Translations under genes and position numbers: made by a program
Shown here: in pieces, positions 26,966-36,745 of the stretch
Layout: each line of letters opens with the position of its first letter
Position numbering within the stretch: position 1 is the stretch's first letter
Assembly: GCF_000020365.1 (NCBI RefSeq)
Contig: NC_012108.1
Location: forward strand, 4,844,001-4,908,000
Direction of reading: 5' to 3'
Origin: Desulforapulum autotrophicum HRM2
GTDB taxonomy: Bacteria > Desulfobacterota > Desulfobacteria > Desulfobacterales > Desulfobacteraceae
DNA length: 64,000 bases
The notes under the pieces: generated by a model
Database searches by the model: none
The model's input: the letters and a program-made list of their open reading frames with translations, nothing else
Told to the model about the DNA's origin: nothing

Positions 26966-28216
26966 CTATTTTATAAAATGTCCCCAATGAAGGTTATGGC
27001 CGATTATATGGTGCTTAAATTTTTCCACAAGCTTTTTTCCCTGGATCACGTGGCGGTAAAGCCCGGCATTGGAGATATCACCAATAAGAACCATTCCAAT
27101 GAGATGGCGTCCATCAGAGCTGAAAACCATTTTTCTAAAAGAACCTTGGCCCCCGGACCTGAATATTTCACAATCCAGATCCTTTGTATGCACCAGCCCC
27201 ATGGAAACAAAAGGCATGTTTGCAATCTGGGTTGCATTTAAAATACCAAAGGTTCCGGCATAGGCGGTTGGCAGCCCTGCCATATTCAATCCGGCACAGC
27301 GTCCCATCTCTACAGCATTGGTCCAAAGGGCTGTCATAACCGGCTTTCCAGATACAGGGTCGTGGGTAACGGCTACATCTCCTGCTGCAAAAGTGTCTGA
27401 CTGACTGCAGGCCGTATGGATGTCTGCAACAATCCCCTTTTCCAGTTTGATTTTGCTGTTTTCAAGGAATTCAACATTGGGCCGCACCCCCTTGCCGATA
27501 CAGACCATCTGGCAGGAAATTTTGGTATGATCATCCAGGACAATCCCTCTAACCCCGCTGTTGTCTGACTCAATTTCGACGGCAGCAGTCCCGGTCCTTA
27601 TTTCAAGACCGGCATCATCCAAAGCATTGCGTATCAATACAGCATCTTCAGCATCCATAAGTTGTGACAGGACCTGGGGAGAATACACCACAAGTGTAAC
27701 CTTTATTCCCCTCTCAAGGAGGGCAAAGGCAGCCTTGAGGTTAAGCAATCCACCGCCCAATAGGACAGCGTGTTGCGTCTGAGCCGCCCTTGCGTTCATC
27801 TTTCTTGCATGGGCGAGTGTCCTCAAGGCAAACACGCCGTTTGATTCGGTTCCCTTGATATCCGGCGGAATAAAGGGACGACTGCCTGTGGCAAACAGGA
27901 TTTTTCCGTAATTAAAAACCTGATTATTTTCCAAGAATACCCTATGTGAATCCGTATCCACAGAAACGACCCGGCTGTCTGTTTTAACAAAGATATCTTT
28001 CCCCACATAGGGTCCACATCCTTCCATTGCCATGTCCTGTGATTTTTTTTTCCCAGAGACGACAAAGGGGATCATGGGCCTGAAGTAGGGTTTATCTGTT
28101 TCATCCGTTAGTACGGTTACAGGCGCCATGGGGTCATGGCTTCTGATGGTATGTGCCGCAGCCATTCCGGCGGCACTGCCTCCGACGATTAAATATTGGG
28201 TGGCATTCCGGTCCAC
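26966..28216 (-). CDS. FAD/NAD(P)-dependent oxidoreductase of CODH operon
   Basis: Start placed at a GTG at 28216, seven bases after AAGGAG and one base after the cooF stop; the longer frame overlaps cooF. A 416-aa flavoprotein with FAD motif IVGGSAAGMAAA, FATGSRPFIP, NAD motif LLGGGLLNLKAA and FAAGDVAVT. It is like NADH:rubredoxin or nitrite-reductase-type FNOR proteins, with no redox disulfide. In Carboxydothermus-type CODH clusters a similar cooF/FNOR pair passes CO electrons to NAD(P)+ or to peroxide/oxygen defence. That role is inferred from the operon. Confidence 0.85.
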   Translation of the reverse strand: MDRNATQYLIVGGSAAGMAAAHTIRSHDPMAPVTVLTDETDKPYFRPMIPFVVSGKKKSQDMAMEGCGPYVGKDIFVKTDSRVVSVDTDSHRVFLENNQVFNYGKILFATGSRPFIPPDIKGTESNGVFALRTLAHARKMNARAAQTQHAVLLGGGLLNLKAAFALLERGIKVTLVVYSPQVLSQLMDAEDAVLIRNALDDAGLEIRTGTAAVEIESDNSGVRGIVLDDHTKISCQMVCIGKGVRPNVEFLENSKIKLEKGIVADIHTACSQSDTFAAGDVAVTHDPVSGKPVMTALWTNAVEMGRCAGLNMAGLPTAYAGTFGILNATQIANMPFVSMGLVHTKDLDCEIFRSGGQGSFRKMVFSSDGRHLIGMVLIGDISNAGLYRHVIQGKKLVEKFKHHIIGHNLHWGHFIK

Positions 28217-28217
28217 A

Positions 28218-28724
28218 TCATTCTCCTTCGGCCCTGGCAAACTCTTGTGAGGCCTGTTTTCGAATAGATTTGGAATACTCAGGAACGGTTTCATAAATCA
28301 GAGCACCTGTAGGGCAGGCACTTACACAGGCCGGGATTTCACGGTCCGGGCACCGATCGCATCGATACGCCTTGCCGGTGTCCATATTACGCCCGATCAC
28401 TCCGTAGGGGCATACCATCACACAGGTCCAGCAACCAATACACTTATCTGCATTGGTGACAACGATATTGTCTTCATTTCTGGTAATCGCACCACTGATA
28501 CAGGCGTGCATGCAGGGGGCATCCTCGCATTGCCTGCACACAAGCGGAATTTTTCTATCCGGCGCAGCCCATTCTACATATAGTCTTGATTTTGGGGCCC
28601 TAGCCTCCGCAATAGCACCAAAGAGTGTTTTGCTCTGGGAGTGCTCTACTGCGCAGGCTAGCATGCAGGACATGCATCCAACACACCGATCTGTTTTTAC
28701 GAATATTTCTTTGGGTTGTGGCAT
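28218..28724 (-). CDS. cooF: CooF-like 4Fe-4S electron-transfer protein
   Basis: Start at 28724 (MPQPKEIF), seven bases after AAAGGAG. A 168-aa DMSO-reductase-type ferredoxin subunit with four cysteine clusters: CVGCMSCMLAC, CRQCEDAPCMHAC, CIGCWTCVMVCP and CDRCPD..CVSACP. No signal peptide, so cytoplasmic. It lies between the CO dehydrogenase gene and the flavoprotein gene, and is the natural carrier between them. Confidence 0.9.
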   Translation of the reverse strand: MPQPKEIFVKTDRCVGCMSCMLACAVEHSQSKTLFGAIAEARAPKSRLYVEWAAPDRKIPLVCRQCEDAPCMHACISGAITRNEDNIVVTNADKCIGCWTCVMVCPYGVIGRNMDTGKAYRCDRCPDREIPACVSACPTGALIYETVPEYSKSIRKQASQEFARAEGE

Positions 28725-28759
28725 AATCGTCTCCTTTCCCAAGTTGCGACTCTTTGAAG

Positions 28760-30640
28760 TTATATTCCCAGGGCCTGGCGTTTGGCGTCCATGTGGGCAA
28801 TCATGAGATGGGCACCTTTTACAGGATCCGTCTCCACTGCAAAAGCGGCTCCCACCACATCATTGGCTATTTTGGTAAGAATTTCCGTAACAAAAGGACT
28901 GCCCAGTACCTGGGGAACGGTTCCCAGAACGGTAAAAATACCGGAAGAGACGACATAGGCACCAATACTGACTGCCTTTTCACTCATCCATTCTGGTGCG
29001 GCGCCCGCAACCGGCAGATCACTTATATCGACGCCAAGGGCATTGGCAACAGCAGCGCAGACGGTCAAAATCCTGCTGATATCCACGCAGGAACCCATGT
29101 GAAGTACAGGTGGAAGCCCGAGTGCCTTGCAAACACCCTTGAGCCCGTCCCCGGCTTGATCGGCTGCTTCAGGCAGCATCAATCCTGCTTTTGCACAGGC
29201 AATGGCATTGCAGCCGGTGGAAACGATCAAAACATTATTTTTGATCAGTTCCTCCACCAGGGCAACGTGGCCGTGATCATGTTTTATCTTTGGATTGTTG
29301 CAGCCCACTATTCCCGCAATACCCTTAATCGCACCGGACTTGATCGCGTCCAGCAAAGGATCAAGGGTGCCGCCCAAAGCCTTTACAATGGCCTCGGTGC
29401 TGAAACCCACCATGCAGTCTGTTTTGTCTTCCGGGATAAATACCTTGTCCGGGTTCCGCATGGCATAATTGTCCACAGCCGCTTCAACAATTTCCATTGC
29501 AATGTCAAAGCCTTTTTCTTCATTGAATTCCATGTGGACGGCTCCCGGGAACTTTGCTTTGGGAGAGGTGGAGATAAATTTGGTATGGAAACATTCACAC
29601 AGGTCCCCCAAAGCCGGCATGATGCACTGGACATCAACAATCATGGCTTCCACCGCACCGGTGATGACGGCCAGTTCCTGCTGGAGAAAATTTCCGGCAA
29701 TGGGTATGCCGTGGCGCATGCTGATCTCATTACCGGTACAGCACATGCCCACCACATTGATCCCCTCGGCCCCTGCTGCCCTGGCCTTGTCCAAAAGTCT
29801 GGGATCCCGGGCTGCGGCAACTATCATTTCAGACAATACGGGTTCATGGCCATGGGCAATGATATTGACTTCATCTTTTTTCAAAACGCCAAGGTTGGCC
29901 TGTGACCGGACAGGTTCCGGAGTACCGAAAAGCACATCTGATATTTCAGTTGCAATGCATGAGCCCCCCCAGCCGTCTGCAATGGAGGCTTTGAGTCCCT
30001 GAAGAATCAAATTGACCGGATCATTATCAACACCAATATGGGTGCGGTGCATTATCTCCACGATCTCACGATCAATTCCCCTGGGGTCAATGCCGGCTTT
30101 TTTCCATAGTGCCACCCTTCTTTCCGGGGCCCTGCGGCTGAACTGTACAAAGCCCTCCTGCTTGCCAAATTCAGCATAGACACTGTGGGCAAGATCAAGG
30201 GCAATGTCCTCTTTGGAACGGCCGTTTGTCTTAATGCCATACTCTTTGGCCAATGCGGCAAGTTTGACTTCGTCTTTAATTTCATACCCGCCACTTTTTC
30301 CCTGGGCCGTAAGAAGAAGGGTGTGGGCAAGATCCCTGCCGTGATCTGAATGTGCTGCCGCACCTCCGGCGATCATGCGGATAAGATTTCTGGCCACAAT
30401 AATGTCTGCGGTTGCGCCACAGACACCTTTTTTAGGTCCGGTGTCTTCAAAAGGACTTATCCTGCAGGGTCCCATGTTACAAATTCGGCAACACAGCCCC
30501 AGTTCTCCAAAACCACATTGGGGAAGCATTTTTTCGTATCGATCCCAGGCAGTCTCCAGCCCCTGCTTTTCTGCAAATTCCAGCATCTGCTGCGTTGCCG
30601 GATCAACACTTTTGCTCAATATCTTTTCTGAATAAGACAT
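28760..30640 (-). CDS. cooS: Anaerobic nickel carbon-monoxide dehydrogenase catalytic subunit
   Basis: Start at 30640 (MSYSEKILS), seven bases after GGAGG. A 626-aa Ni-Fe CODH. The N-terminal Cys set CGFGELGLCCRICNMGPC plus GVCG would hold the B and D clusters. C-cluster ligand regions are all visible: IAHGHEP (His), GMCCTGNE, VQCIMPAL, VGCNNPK, STGCNAIA and MGSCVDISR. It oxidises CO to CO2 and donates electrons via CooF. No cooC, cooT/J or acetyl-CoA synthase genes lie in the window. This suggests a stand-alone CODH with the FNOR partner, not the Wood-Ljungdahl complex. Confidence 0.95.
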   Translation of the reverse strand: MSYSEKILSKSVDPATQQMLEFAEKQGLETAWDRYEKMLPQCGFGELGLCCRICNMGPCRISPFEDTGPKKGVCGATADIIVARNLIRMIAGGAAAHSDHGRDLAHTLLLTAQGKSGGYEIKDEVKLAALAKEYGIKTNGRSKEDIALDLAHSVYAEFGKQEGFVQFSRRAPERRVALWKKAGIDPRGIDREIVEIMHRTHIGVDNDPVNLILQGLKASIADGWGGSCIATEISDVLFGTPEPVRSQANLGVLKKDEVNIIAHGHEPVLSEMIVAAARDPRLLDKARAAGAEGINVVGMCCTGNEISMRHGIPIAGNFLQQELAVITGAVEAMIVDVQCIMPALGDLCECFHTKFISTSPKAKFPGAVHMEFNEEKGFDIAMEIVEAAVDNYAMRNPDKVFIPEDKTDCMVGFSTEAIVKALGGTLDPLLDAIKSGAIKGIAGIVGCNNPKIKHDHGHVALVEELIKNNVLIVSTGCNAIACAKAGLMLPEAADQAGDGLKGVCKALGLPPVLHMGSCVDISRILTVCAAVANALGVDISDLPVAGAAPEWMSEKAVSIGAYVVSSGIFTVLGTVPQVLGSPFVTEILTKIANDVVGAAFAVETDPVKGAHLMIAHMDAKRQALGI

Positions 30641-31095
30641 AATATTAACACCTCCAGCTTTAATCATTGAAATTAATGAGGTCTTCCTTTAAATTTTATG
30701 GTCCTGTGAATTCAGGGATGAACTTCGATTTCGTCATGCCAAACCTGAAACATATTATTTTGATATTTATCAGCCGCGCAATCCTAAAGCAAGCGCAGAT
30801 TACAAGTATGGGGAGAACCATTTTCAGAGGCTGTCCATCCTGGTGGTCCAATATCTTTATTCTTGTGGAGACGTACCCATCCTGGGCAAAGGCCTGACCC
30901 GGGTGGCCAGACATTATCATGGAAACCGTCATGCCAAGGAATGGGACCAATGTCTCTTCCATTCTTTTATAGCTATTTTCAATCCATTCCCCTCTCTGTT
31001 ACTCATATTTTGAATTTGATTCTCCACGGTATTCCGACTACTGATAGGCAGGTTTAATTTTAAAAAAAGATTCATCCTGTAAGGAGAACCGTGTT
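30641..31095. other. Divergent promoter region cooS / yjiM-like
   Basis: About 455 bp between divergent genes. It should contain both promoters, but I cannot pick a convincing pair or a CooA/CRP-like operator. A stretch around 30820-30975 can be read as a coding remnant in more than one frame, none with a recognisable family. Confidence 0.35.
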
Positions 31096-32250
31096 GTGAA
31101 TATTGAACCATTAATGAATGACGGGTTTGATGGTGAACCTGCCAGAAGAGTATTACGTTACATGGAGGGTCATAAGGAAAAGGGACACCCCATTGTCGGC
31201 ATCTATTGCGGGTATGCGCCCATTGAACTGATTTATGCCATGGGCATCGTTCCCACTGTTTTATGCGCCTTTTCCAAGGCACCCATTCCCAGCGCTGAGG
31301 CCATTCTTCCTGCCAATCTCTGCCCCCTTATTAAATCCAGCTATGGATTTATCCTGGAGGGAACCTGCCCGTTTTTTTCCATGTCCAGTGCAATAATCGC
31401 AGAAACCACCTGTGATGGGAAAAAGAAAATGTTTGAATTGGCAGCCCAGGTAAAACCTTTGCACGTCATGGATCTTCCCCAGCTTCCAGATGAAGTGGAA
31501 GCCCTGGATAATTGGACGGTGATGATTCGAAAACTCCAGGGATTTCTGGAAAAAACCTACCATACAAAGGCCACGGATCAAACAATTGAAACGGCCATTC
31601 AAAAGACCAACCGCAAGAACAGCATGATGAGAAAATTCTATGATTATGCCGCAATCCATCCACCCGTCATCAATTGGCAGGAGATGTATGATGTGGGTTT
31701 TCTCGCTTTACCCTCCACTGGAGATGAAATGATCCCCCTCTTGGAAACCCTGTTGGAGAAATTAGACAAACGAGTGGAACAGGGAGTGCACTATGGATCA
31801 CCGGAATCTCCCCGGGTACTTGTGACCGGTTGTCCCGTGGGGGGCGATGCCCTTAAAATATTTAAAATCATCGAAGCCGCAGGCGGATTGGTGGTGGTAC
31901 CGGATGCTTGCACCGGTATCAAGGCCTTCATGGGAAAAATCGAAGAAAACACTCCGGATCCTGTCCGGGCAATTGCCCAGCGCTACCTTGAAATTCCCTG
32001 TGCCTGCATGACACCCAATGATCGCCGGTTGTCGTCACTTTCTGAAATGATTGAAAAATTTAAACCCGATGCCGTGGTTGATTTTGTGCTGACTGCTTGC
32101 CATTCCTATAATGTGGAAGCCTATAAGGTCGGCGAATATGTGGGAGAAAGGCATGGATTACCATACTTAAAGATAGAGTCTGATTATTCGGACAATGATG
32201 AGGGGCAGATTCGAACCAAGATTGAAGCCTTGTTTGAAATTTTGGGGTAA
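31096..32250 (+). CDS. 2-hydroxyacyl-CoA dehydratase-family (double-cubane) protein, YjiM-like
   Basis: A 384-aa protein of the HgdB/BcrC/FldC superfamily with the hallmark ETTCDGKKKMFELAA. Many conserved cysteines are present (YCGYAP, NLCPLIK, GTCPFFS, TGCPVGGD, VPDACTG, PCACM, TACHSYN). It is a single polypeptide followed by one activator gene, as in the YjiM/YjiL double-cubane cluster reductases. The start is GTG at 31096, nine bases after AAGGAG. Such proteins carry out ATP-driven low-potential reductions of small molecules. The natural substrate is unknown. Confidence 0.88.
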   Translation: MNIEPLMNDGFDGEPARRVLRYMEGHKEKGHPIVGIYCGYAPIELIYAMGIVPTVLCAFSKAPIPSAEAILPANLCPLIKSSYGFILEGTCPFFSMSSAIIAETTCDGKKKMFELAAQVKPLHVMDLPQLPDEVEALDNWTVMIRKLQGFLEKTYHTKATDQTIETAIQKTNRKNSMMRKFYDYAAIHPPVINWQEMYDVGFLALPSTGDEMIPLLETLLEKLDKRVEQGVHYGSPESPRVLVTGCPVGGDALKIFKIIEAAGGLVVVPDACTGIKAFMGKIEENTPDPVRAIAQRYLEIPCACMTPNDRRLSSLSEMIEKFKPDAVVDFVLTACHSYNVEAYKVGEYVGERHGLPYLKIESDYSDNDEGQIRTKIEALFEILG

Positions 32251-32330
32251 AAACCTGTTTCAATACGATTCAGGCATGGAAAGAATAGAATGAATAAAAT
32301 AATTAACTATAATAAAGATATGGTAAAATA

Positions 32331-33101
32331 ATGAAAGTATATGCAGGAATTGATATCGGATCCAGAACTATTGAGTTAGTCGTGGTGGATATTCAGGGGA
32401 ATATCATGGATTTTATTCAAACAGATACCGGGTTTGATCCCATTACCGAAGCCTCCCGGATTCTTGCGGGGGTTCCCCACGATCAGATCATGGCCACGGG
32501 ATATGGGAGGGGACTCTTTGAGACGGCCTTTGATGATGCCCAAACCATTACAGAAATAAAGGCCCATGCAAGGGGAGTGGTTTCAATCTTCCCCGGGGCA
32601 ACCACCATTTTAGATATTGGTGGCCAGGACTCCAAGGCTATTGCCCTCAACAATGGGGGTCGGGTTAAGAAATTTGAAATGAATGACCGCTGTGCCGCAG
32701 GTACGGGCAAATTTTTAGAAATCATGGCCAAAAATCTGGGATTTTCCATTGACGAGTTTGGAGTGGCAGCCCTTGATGCAAAAAATGATTTGAGTATCAA
32801 CAGCATGTGCACGGTTTTTGCCGAATCCGAGGTCACCTCACTGATCGCCAAAGGAGCTGACCGCAAAGAAATTGCCAGGGGACTGCATTTGAGCGTGGTC
32901 AAGCGGGCCGCCGGCATGATCAACCGGGTCTCATCCCTGGGACCCATTGTTTTCTCAGGTGGGGTGGCAAACAATCCCTGCATCAAGGCATTGATTTCTC
33001 AAAAATTAGGCAGACAGGTCCTGGTTCCAGAGATGCCCCAGAGGATGGGGGCTTTGGGGGCTGCTTTGATTCTGGCAGAAAAAGCTTCTGAATCGGATTA
33101 G
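32331..33101 (+). CDS. BadF/HgdC-type ATPase activator, YjiL-like
   Basis: A 256-aa ASKHA-fold ATPase (GIDIGSRTIELVVVD, TGYGRGLFE, LDIGGQDSKAIAL, VFSGGVANN). The two cysteines that hold the 4Fe-4S cluster between subunits are present: NDRCAAGTGKFLE and NSMCTVFAESEV. It follows the dehydratase-like gene by 80 bp and should act as its ATP-dependent electron-injecting activator. It ends 21 bp from the convergent SLC13 gene. Confidence 0.92.
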   Translation: MKVYAGIDIGSRTIELVVVDIQGNIMDFIQTDTGFDPITEASRILAGVPHDQIMATGYGRGLFETAFDDAQTITEIKAHARGVVSIFPGATTILDIGGQDSKAIALNNGGRVKKFEMNDRCAAGTGKFLEIMAKNLGFSIDEFGVAALDAKNDLSINSMCTVFAESEVTSLIAKGADRKEIARGLHLSVVKRAAGMINRVSSLGPIVFSGGVANNPCIKALISQKLGRQVLVPEMPQRMGALGAALILAEKASESD

Positions 33102-33122
33102 TCAGAGCCCAGACTTCATCTC

Positions 33123-35471
33123 CTAATACGCCGGCCAGAAAATAGGGAGCAGCCACACCGAGACCGCAAAAACAACGGCCGTAAGGGGAACACCTACCTT
33201 GACATAATCCATGAAACGATATCCACCAGGTCCCATGACAAGCATATGGGCGGGATGGGATAGCGGACTTGCAAAGCTTGCTGAAGCTGCAATGGCCACC
33301 GTCATCATCAACAATTGGGGGGAAATTCCAAGGGTGGATGCAGCACTCAGCGCCACCGGGGCCATGAGCACTACCAGGGCCGCAGTGGGAATCACCTGGG
33401 TTCCGACCACGGTGACAAAAAAGATAGTGCCAACCACCCAGCGGGGTCCAAGGTCACCCACCATGGTGATTAAAACCTCAGCCCCCATCTGGGCCGCTCC
33501 CGTATTCTGGATCGCTACCCCCAAAGGCAGCATGGTGGCAATAAGGAAAATAACCTTCCACTCAATGGCCTGATACGCTTCTTGCATGTTCAACGCGCCG
33601 GAAAGAACCATGAGGGCCGATCCGGCAACGGCCGCAATGGCGATGGGGACCAGACCAAGAATGGCGCTCAGGATCACCGCCACCATGATGACGGCGGCAA
33701 ACCCCGCCTTTTCCAGGCGGGGGGCCTGCACAGCCGCCGTATCGAGTACGAGAAAGTCAGGATCCCGGGCCACGGCCTGTAACTTTTTGCGCTGTCCGTA
33801 GACCAGAAGGGCATCCCCGAACTTAAGGGGCATGTCCTGCAAACTGGTACGAAAGGCTTTACCCTTACGCCAGATTGCAAGAACGCTGATTCCATAGTGC
33901 TCCCGAAATAAAAGGTCCGCCAGGGTTCGGCCCGTAAGGGTCGTTCTGGGCGAAAGCAGCACTTCGGTCACCCCTACCTGCTGGGACTCCAGTTCAGCAA
34001 GCAGGCTGGCAGATTTTTCAGCAATCTTGAGTTCCTGAAGGCCCTGGAGAATTTCAAGGTCCCGTGGAGCCCCCTGCATGACCAGCAGATCCCCCGCCTG
34101 TATTTTTTCATTGGGCAACGGCATGCAGATCAGCGCCCCGCCACGGAGAATTCCTGCCACAGTGAGTCCAAAAACATTCCCCAGGCGGCTTTCAAGCAGA
34201 CTGTGCTCCGCCATCACCGAGCCCGGAGGAATGCGTACGGACAACAATTTGGCACGGCCATAGGTCAAGCGATCCACCTCATCCCGGGAGACAAACTCCA
34301 ATTCGGTCACAAAATCCTTTTGAACCAACGCTTCCAGGGCTTTTTTTTCGCCCTGGAGCAGCAAACGATCCCCCGCAACAAAGCAATGCTGCCGGGCATC
34401 CCGGATGACTTTGCCTTCCGGGTCGTGCAGGGTCAACACATGGACCTGGTGCAGGCGCCGTAATTCGCTTTCGACCAGCGTCGCGCCCAAAAGGGGGGAG
34501 TTCTCAGACACACGGCAATTGGCCATGGTCATTTGCTGAAAAACCATCTCTTGAGCCGGATCAAAGGATTCTATCTGAAGATGCTGACTACCATCGAATC
34601 GTTGAACAATTTCAGCTTGGCCGTGCATGATAAGTTCGTCATCCAGTTGCAGAATTTCCGTGGGGGGCGGGGCAAGGATCAGCACACCTTTGCGTTGCAG
34701 CGCCACCACGGTGACAAAAAAGGCCGAACCCAAACGGCTCTCGGCCAGGGTACGGCCGGCCAGGGTCGATCCAGGCCGAATCCGGGTGGTGAAAAGATGC
34801 CTGTCAAGCCCATAGGGATCTGCATCTGGAAGGCGGCTGTTATCGGAGTCCTTTTCAGGCCCCGCAGGCAGCAAAAAACGTCCAATCGTAACCACAAAGA
34901 AAATACCGGCCACTACAGTTACCGTCGTAATGGGCGTAAAATCAAAAATTTTAAATGTTTTAAGGCCGGCGCTGTGCAGGATATCGGTGGCAATGATATT
35001 GGGAGCGGTGGAAATCCCTGTAAACGGCCCACCAAGCAGGCACCCGAGGGAAAAGGGCATCAAGAGCCGTGCGGGCGGCCGACCGCTTCGCCGGGCCAGA
35101 TCCATGGCCGTCGGCAAAAGAATCGCAGCAACTGTCGTGGTATTGATAAGGGCCGAAAGAATACTTGCCGTGACCATCAAGACCACCATGAGCAACACTT
35201 CGCTTCCCTTGGCAAAACGCTGGAGTGGCTGCCCGATTTGATGGGCAATGCCGGTGCGATTCAGCCCTGCAGAGATGATGAACATTGCCCATACTGTGAC
35301 CACCGCCGGGCTGCTGAATCCTGCCAGAGCCTCTTCCGGGCTGAGGAACCCAAACAGCGCCAGGGCCGAGAGCACGAGCAGCCCGACAAGATCCACGGAC
35401 AACCACCCTCCGATGAAGACGATGAGGGCCATGCCGACAATTATCAGCAGCAGAATTACCTGAACAGTCAT
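33123..35471 (-). CDS. SLC13/CitMHS-type permease with four TrkA-C domains
   Basis: A 782-aa membrane protein. N-terminal helices (about 1-205, with LINTTTVAAILLPTAMDLARR) and C-terminal helices (about 600-780, with PTAALVVLMAPVALSAA and HPAHMLVMGPGGYRF) form an ion-transporter-like permease. Between them are four RCK_C/TrkA-C modules (about 222-300, 318-390, 400-480, 500-580), each with a pattern like PGSTLAGRTLAESRLGSAF. Two modules are more usual in this family. Likely a Na+- or H+-coupled anion carrier (dicarboxylate, sulfate); sulfate would suit a sulfate reducer, but this is inference. Confidence 0.82.
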   Translation of the reverse strand: MTVQVILLLIIVGMALIVFIGGWLSVDLVGLLVLSALALFGFLSPEEALAGFSSPAVVTVWAMFIISAGLNRTGIAHQIGQPLQRFAKGSEVLLMVVLMVTASILSALINTTTVAAILLPTAMDLARRSGRPPARLLMPFSLGCLLGGPFTGISTAPNIIATDILHSAGLKTFKIFDFTPITTVTVVAGIFFVVTIGRFLLPAGPEKDSDNSRLPDADPYGLDRHLFTTRIRPGSTLAGRTLAESRLGSAFFVTVVALQRKGVLILAPPPTEILQLDDELIMHGQAEIVQRFDGSQHLQIESFDPAQEMVFQQMTMANCRVSENSPLLGATLVESELRRLHQVHVLTLHDPEGKVIRDARQHCFVAGDRLLLQGEKKALEALVQKDFVTELEFVSRDEVDRLTYGRAKLLSVRIPPGSVMAEHSLLESRLGNVFGLTVAGILRGGALICMPLPNEKIQAGDLLVMQGAPRDLEILQGLQELKIAEKSASLLAELESQQVGVTEVLLSPRTTLTGRTLADLLFREHYGISVLAIWRKGKAFRTSLQDMPLKFGDALLVYGQRKKLQAVARDPDFLVLDTAAVQAPRLEKAGFAAVIMVAVILSAILGLVPIAIAAVAGSALMVLSGALNMQEAYQAIEWKVIFLIATMLPLGVAIQNTGAAQMGAEVLITMVGDLGPRWVVGTIFFVTVVGTQVIPTAALVVLMAPVALSAASTLGISPQLLMMTVAIAASASFASPLSHPAHMLVMGPGGYRFMDYVKVGVPLTAVVFAVSVWLLPIFWPAY

Positions 35472-35650
35472 GAAACAAACCCTTTCAACCTTTCTGCGTA
35501 CAATAAAGTAAGCGTTTTACCTATAAGTTTTAGGTAAAACGCAGTTTTTAGGTTTCCTGGAGATTTTAGCAGGATAGAGCATGGAACAGGAACCTTTATT
35601 CGTATCCCCCAAATTCATCCGAATTCCGAATTCTCACAGGGAAAAAAGAA

Positions 35651-36745
35651 TCAAGAAGGATCAGCCGCTGCAGCAATAAGTTTAGCGGTGGTCTGCAATC
35701 TTGAAAAATCGCAATCCACAGGAACACGATCTGCAATACCAATGATCATTCTGTTGTCCTGTCTGACATGGGCGATGGCCTCCTGTATGGATTCCATCAA
35801 TTCGGATTCCGTGTGTGTTGAAATCATCAGATCCTGGGGAATGCCCCCCCACAAGGTGAAATCCGGACCCGATACCTTGCGGGCTTCTTTAAGGGTGGCA
35901 TTGCTCTGGGGGGGACCAGAAACCCCCTGAACACCGTCCACACCGGCCTGCGCAAGCAGAGGGAAAAGATGTTTGCCAGGTCCGCCCACGTGAACCATCA
36001 ATTTTTTGCCATGGTTGTGAAACATCGCTGCCGTTTTCTCATAACTTTCTTGAAGATGGCCCTTGAAGATGGGCGGCGAGATATACTGACCATCCAGATT
36101 GTCCGCAGCAAGCGCTATATCCCCGGGCAGCCCGGCAATTTCTTCCAGGATGGCCAACCGTTTTTCTTCCATTAATACCATCATTTCGGTCAAAGGGGCT
36201 TTTCCCTGACCCATGAGCAACATCAGACCGTCACTCCACCCCAGAAAATTGTGAAGCAGGTCGGCATAGGGTTGCATGGGTAGTTCCAGAACGATCACAT
36301 GGTTTTTCACTTCTTCCCGGGACAGGGTTGAGATAATATCTGGGTCCAGTTTATACTGCCTGCTCTGGACCACGGTGCGGGCGGCACTCAGATCATCCAT
36401 ACCCTTAATGGGATATTCTACCTGCCACCAGTCCCCGTCAGGTCCTAGCTCCCATCGTTCGGTTAGCTCCCGTTCCGGTGTTTTATAACAGATCACCTTT
36501 TCATTGTCAGATTTCTCTTCAATAATATCAACTCCCAGGTTATCCATTCGCCAGGGACGAAGTGGATTCCAGACGGGACACCCAAGTACCTGGGCGATTT
36601 CAACCATAGTGTGATTTTTATATTTCCCGGGTAGAGTTTTCCGGTCCCTGTGCCATTTATACCACAGGGTCAGATCCGGCATAAAAACCGGGTCACTCAA
36701 TTGACCGGGCTGAAAACGTGAAAGAATATTTTGTTTTTGATTCAT
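35651..36745 (-). CDS. Uroporphyrinogen decarboxylase-family protein (methyltransferase-like)
   Basis: A TIM-barrel protein of about 364 aa resembling the UroD/MtaA superfamily (MLLMGQGKAPLTEMM, MVHVGGPGKHLFPLLAQAGVDGVQG, WGGIPQDLM). The start is uncertain: ATG at 36745 or 36757, both with weak ribosome sites. It lacks the neighbours of heme synthesis; in anaerobes such proteins often act as corrinoid-dependent methyltransferases or demethylases. No corrinoid protein or activase gene is adjacent, so the substrate is open. Confidence 0.75.
   Translation of the reverse strand: MNQKQNILSRFQPGQLSDPVFMPDLTLWYKWHRDRKTLPGKYKNHTMVEIAQVLGCPVWNPLRPWRMDNLGVDIIEEKSDNEKVICYKTPERELTERWELGPDGDWWQVEYPIKGMDDLSAARTVVQSRQYKLDPDIISTLSREEVKNHVIVLELPMQPYADLLHNFLGWSDGLMLLMGQGKAPLTEMMVLMEEKRLAILEEIAGLPGDIALAADNLDGQYISPPIFKGHLQESYEKTAAMFHNHGKKLMVHVGGPGKHLFPLLAQAGVDGVQGVSGPPQSNATLKEARKVSGPDFTLWGGIPQDLMISTHTESELMESIQEAIAHVRQDNRMIIGIADRVPVDCDFSRLQTTAKLIAAAADPS

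Noticed and set aside
28754-29905. 383-aa open frame opposite cooS
   Set aside because: Antisense shadow of a gene with all CODH cluster ligands; no family likeness.
30696-30962. 88-aa minus-strand frame between cooS and the YjiM-like gene
   Set aside because: No ribosome site or recognised domain; may be a remnant but cannot be supported.
34533-35537. 334-aa open frame opposite the SLC13 permease
   Set aside because: Antisense to a clear membrane protein; low-complexity polar composition and no domain.
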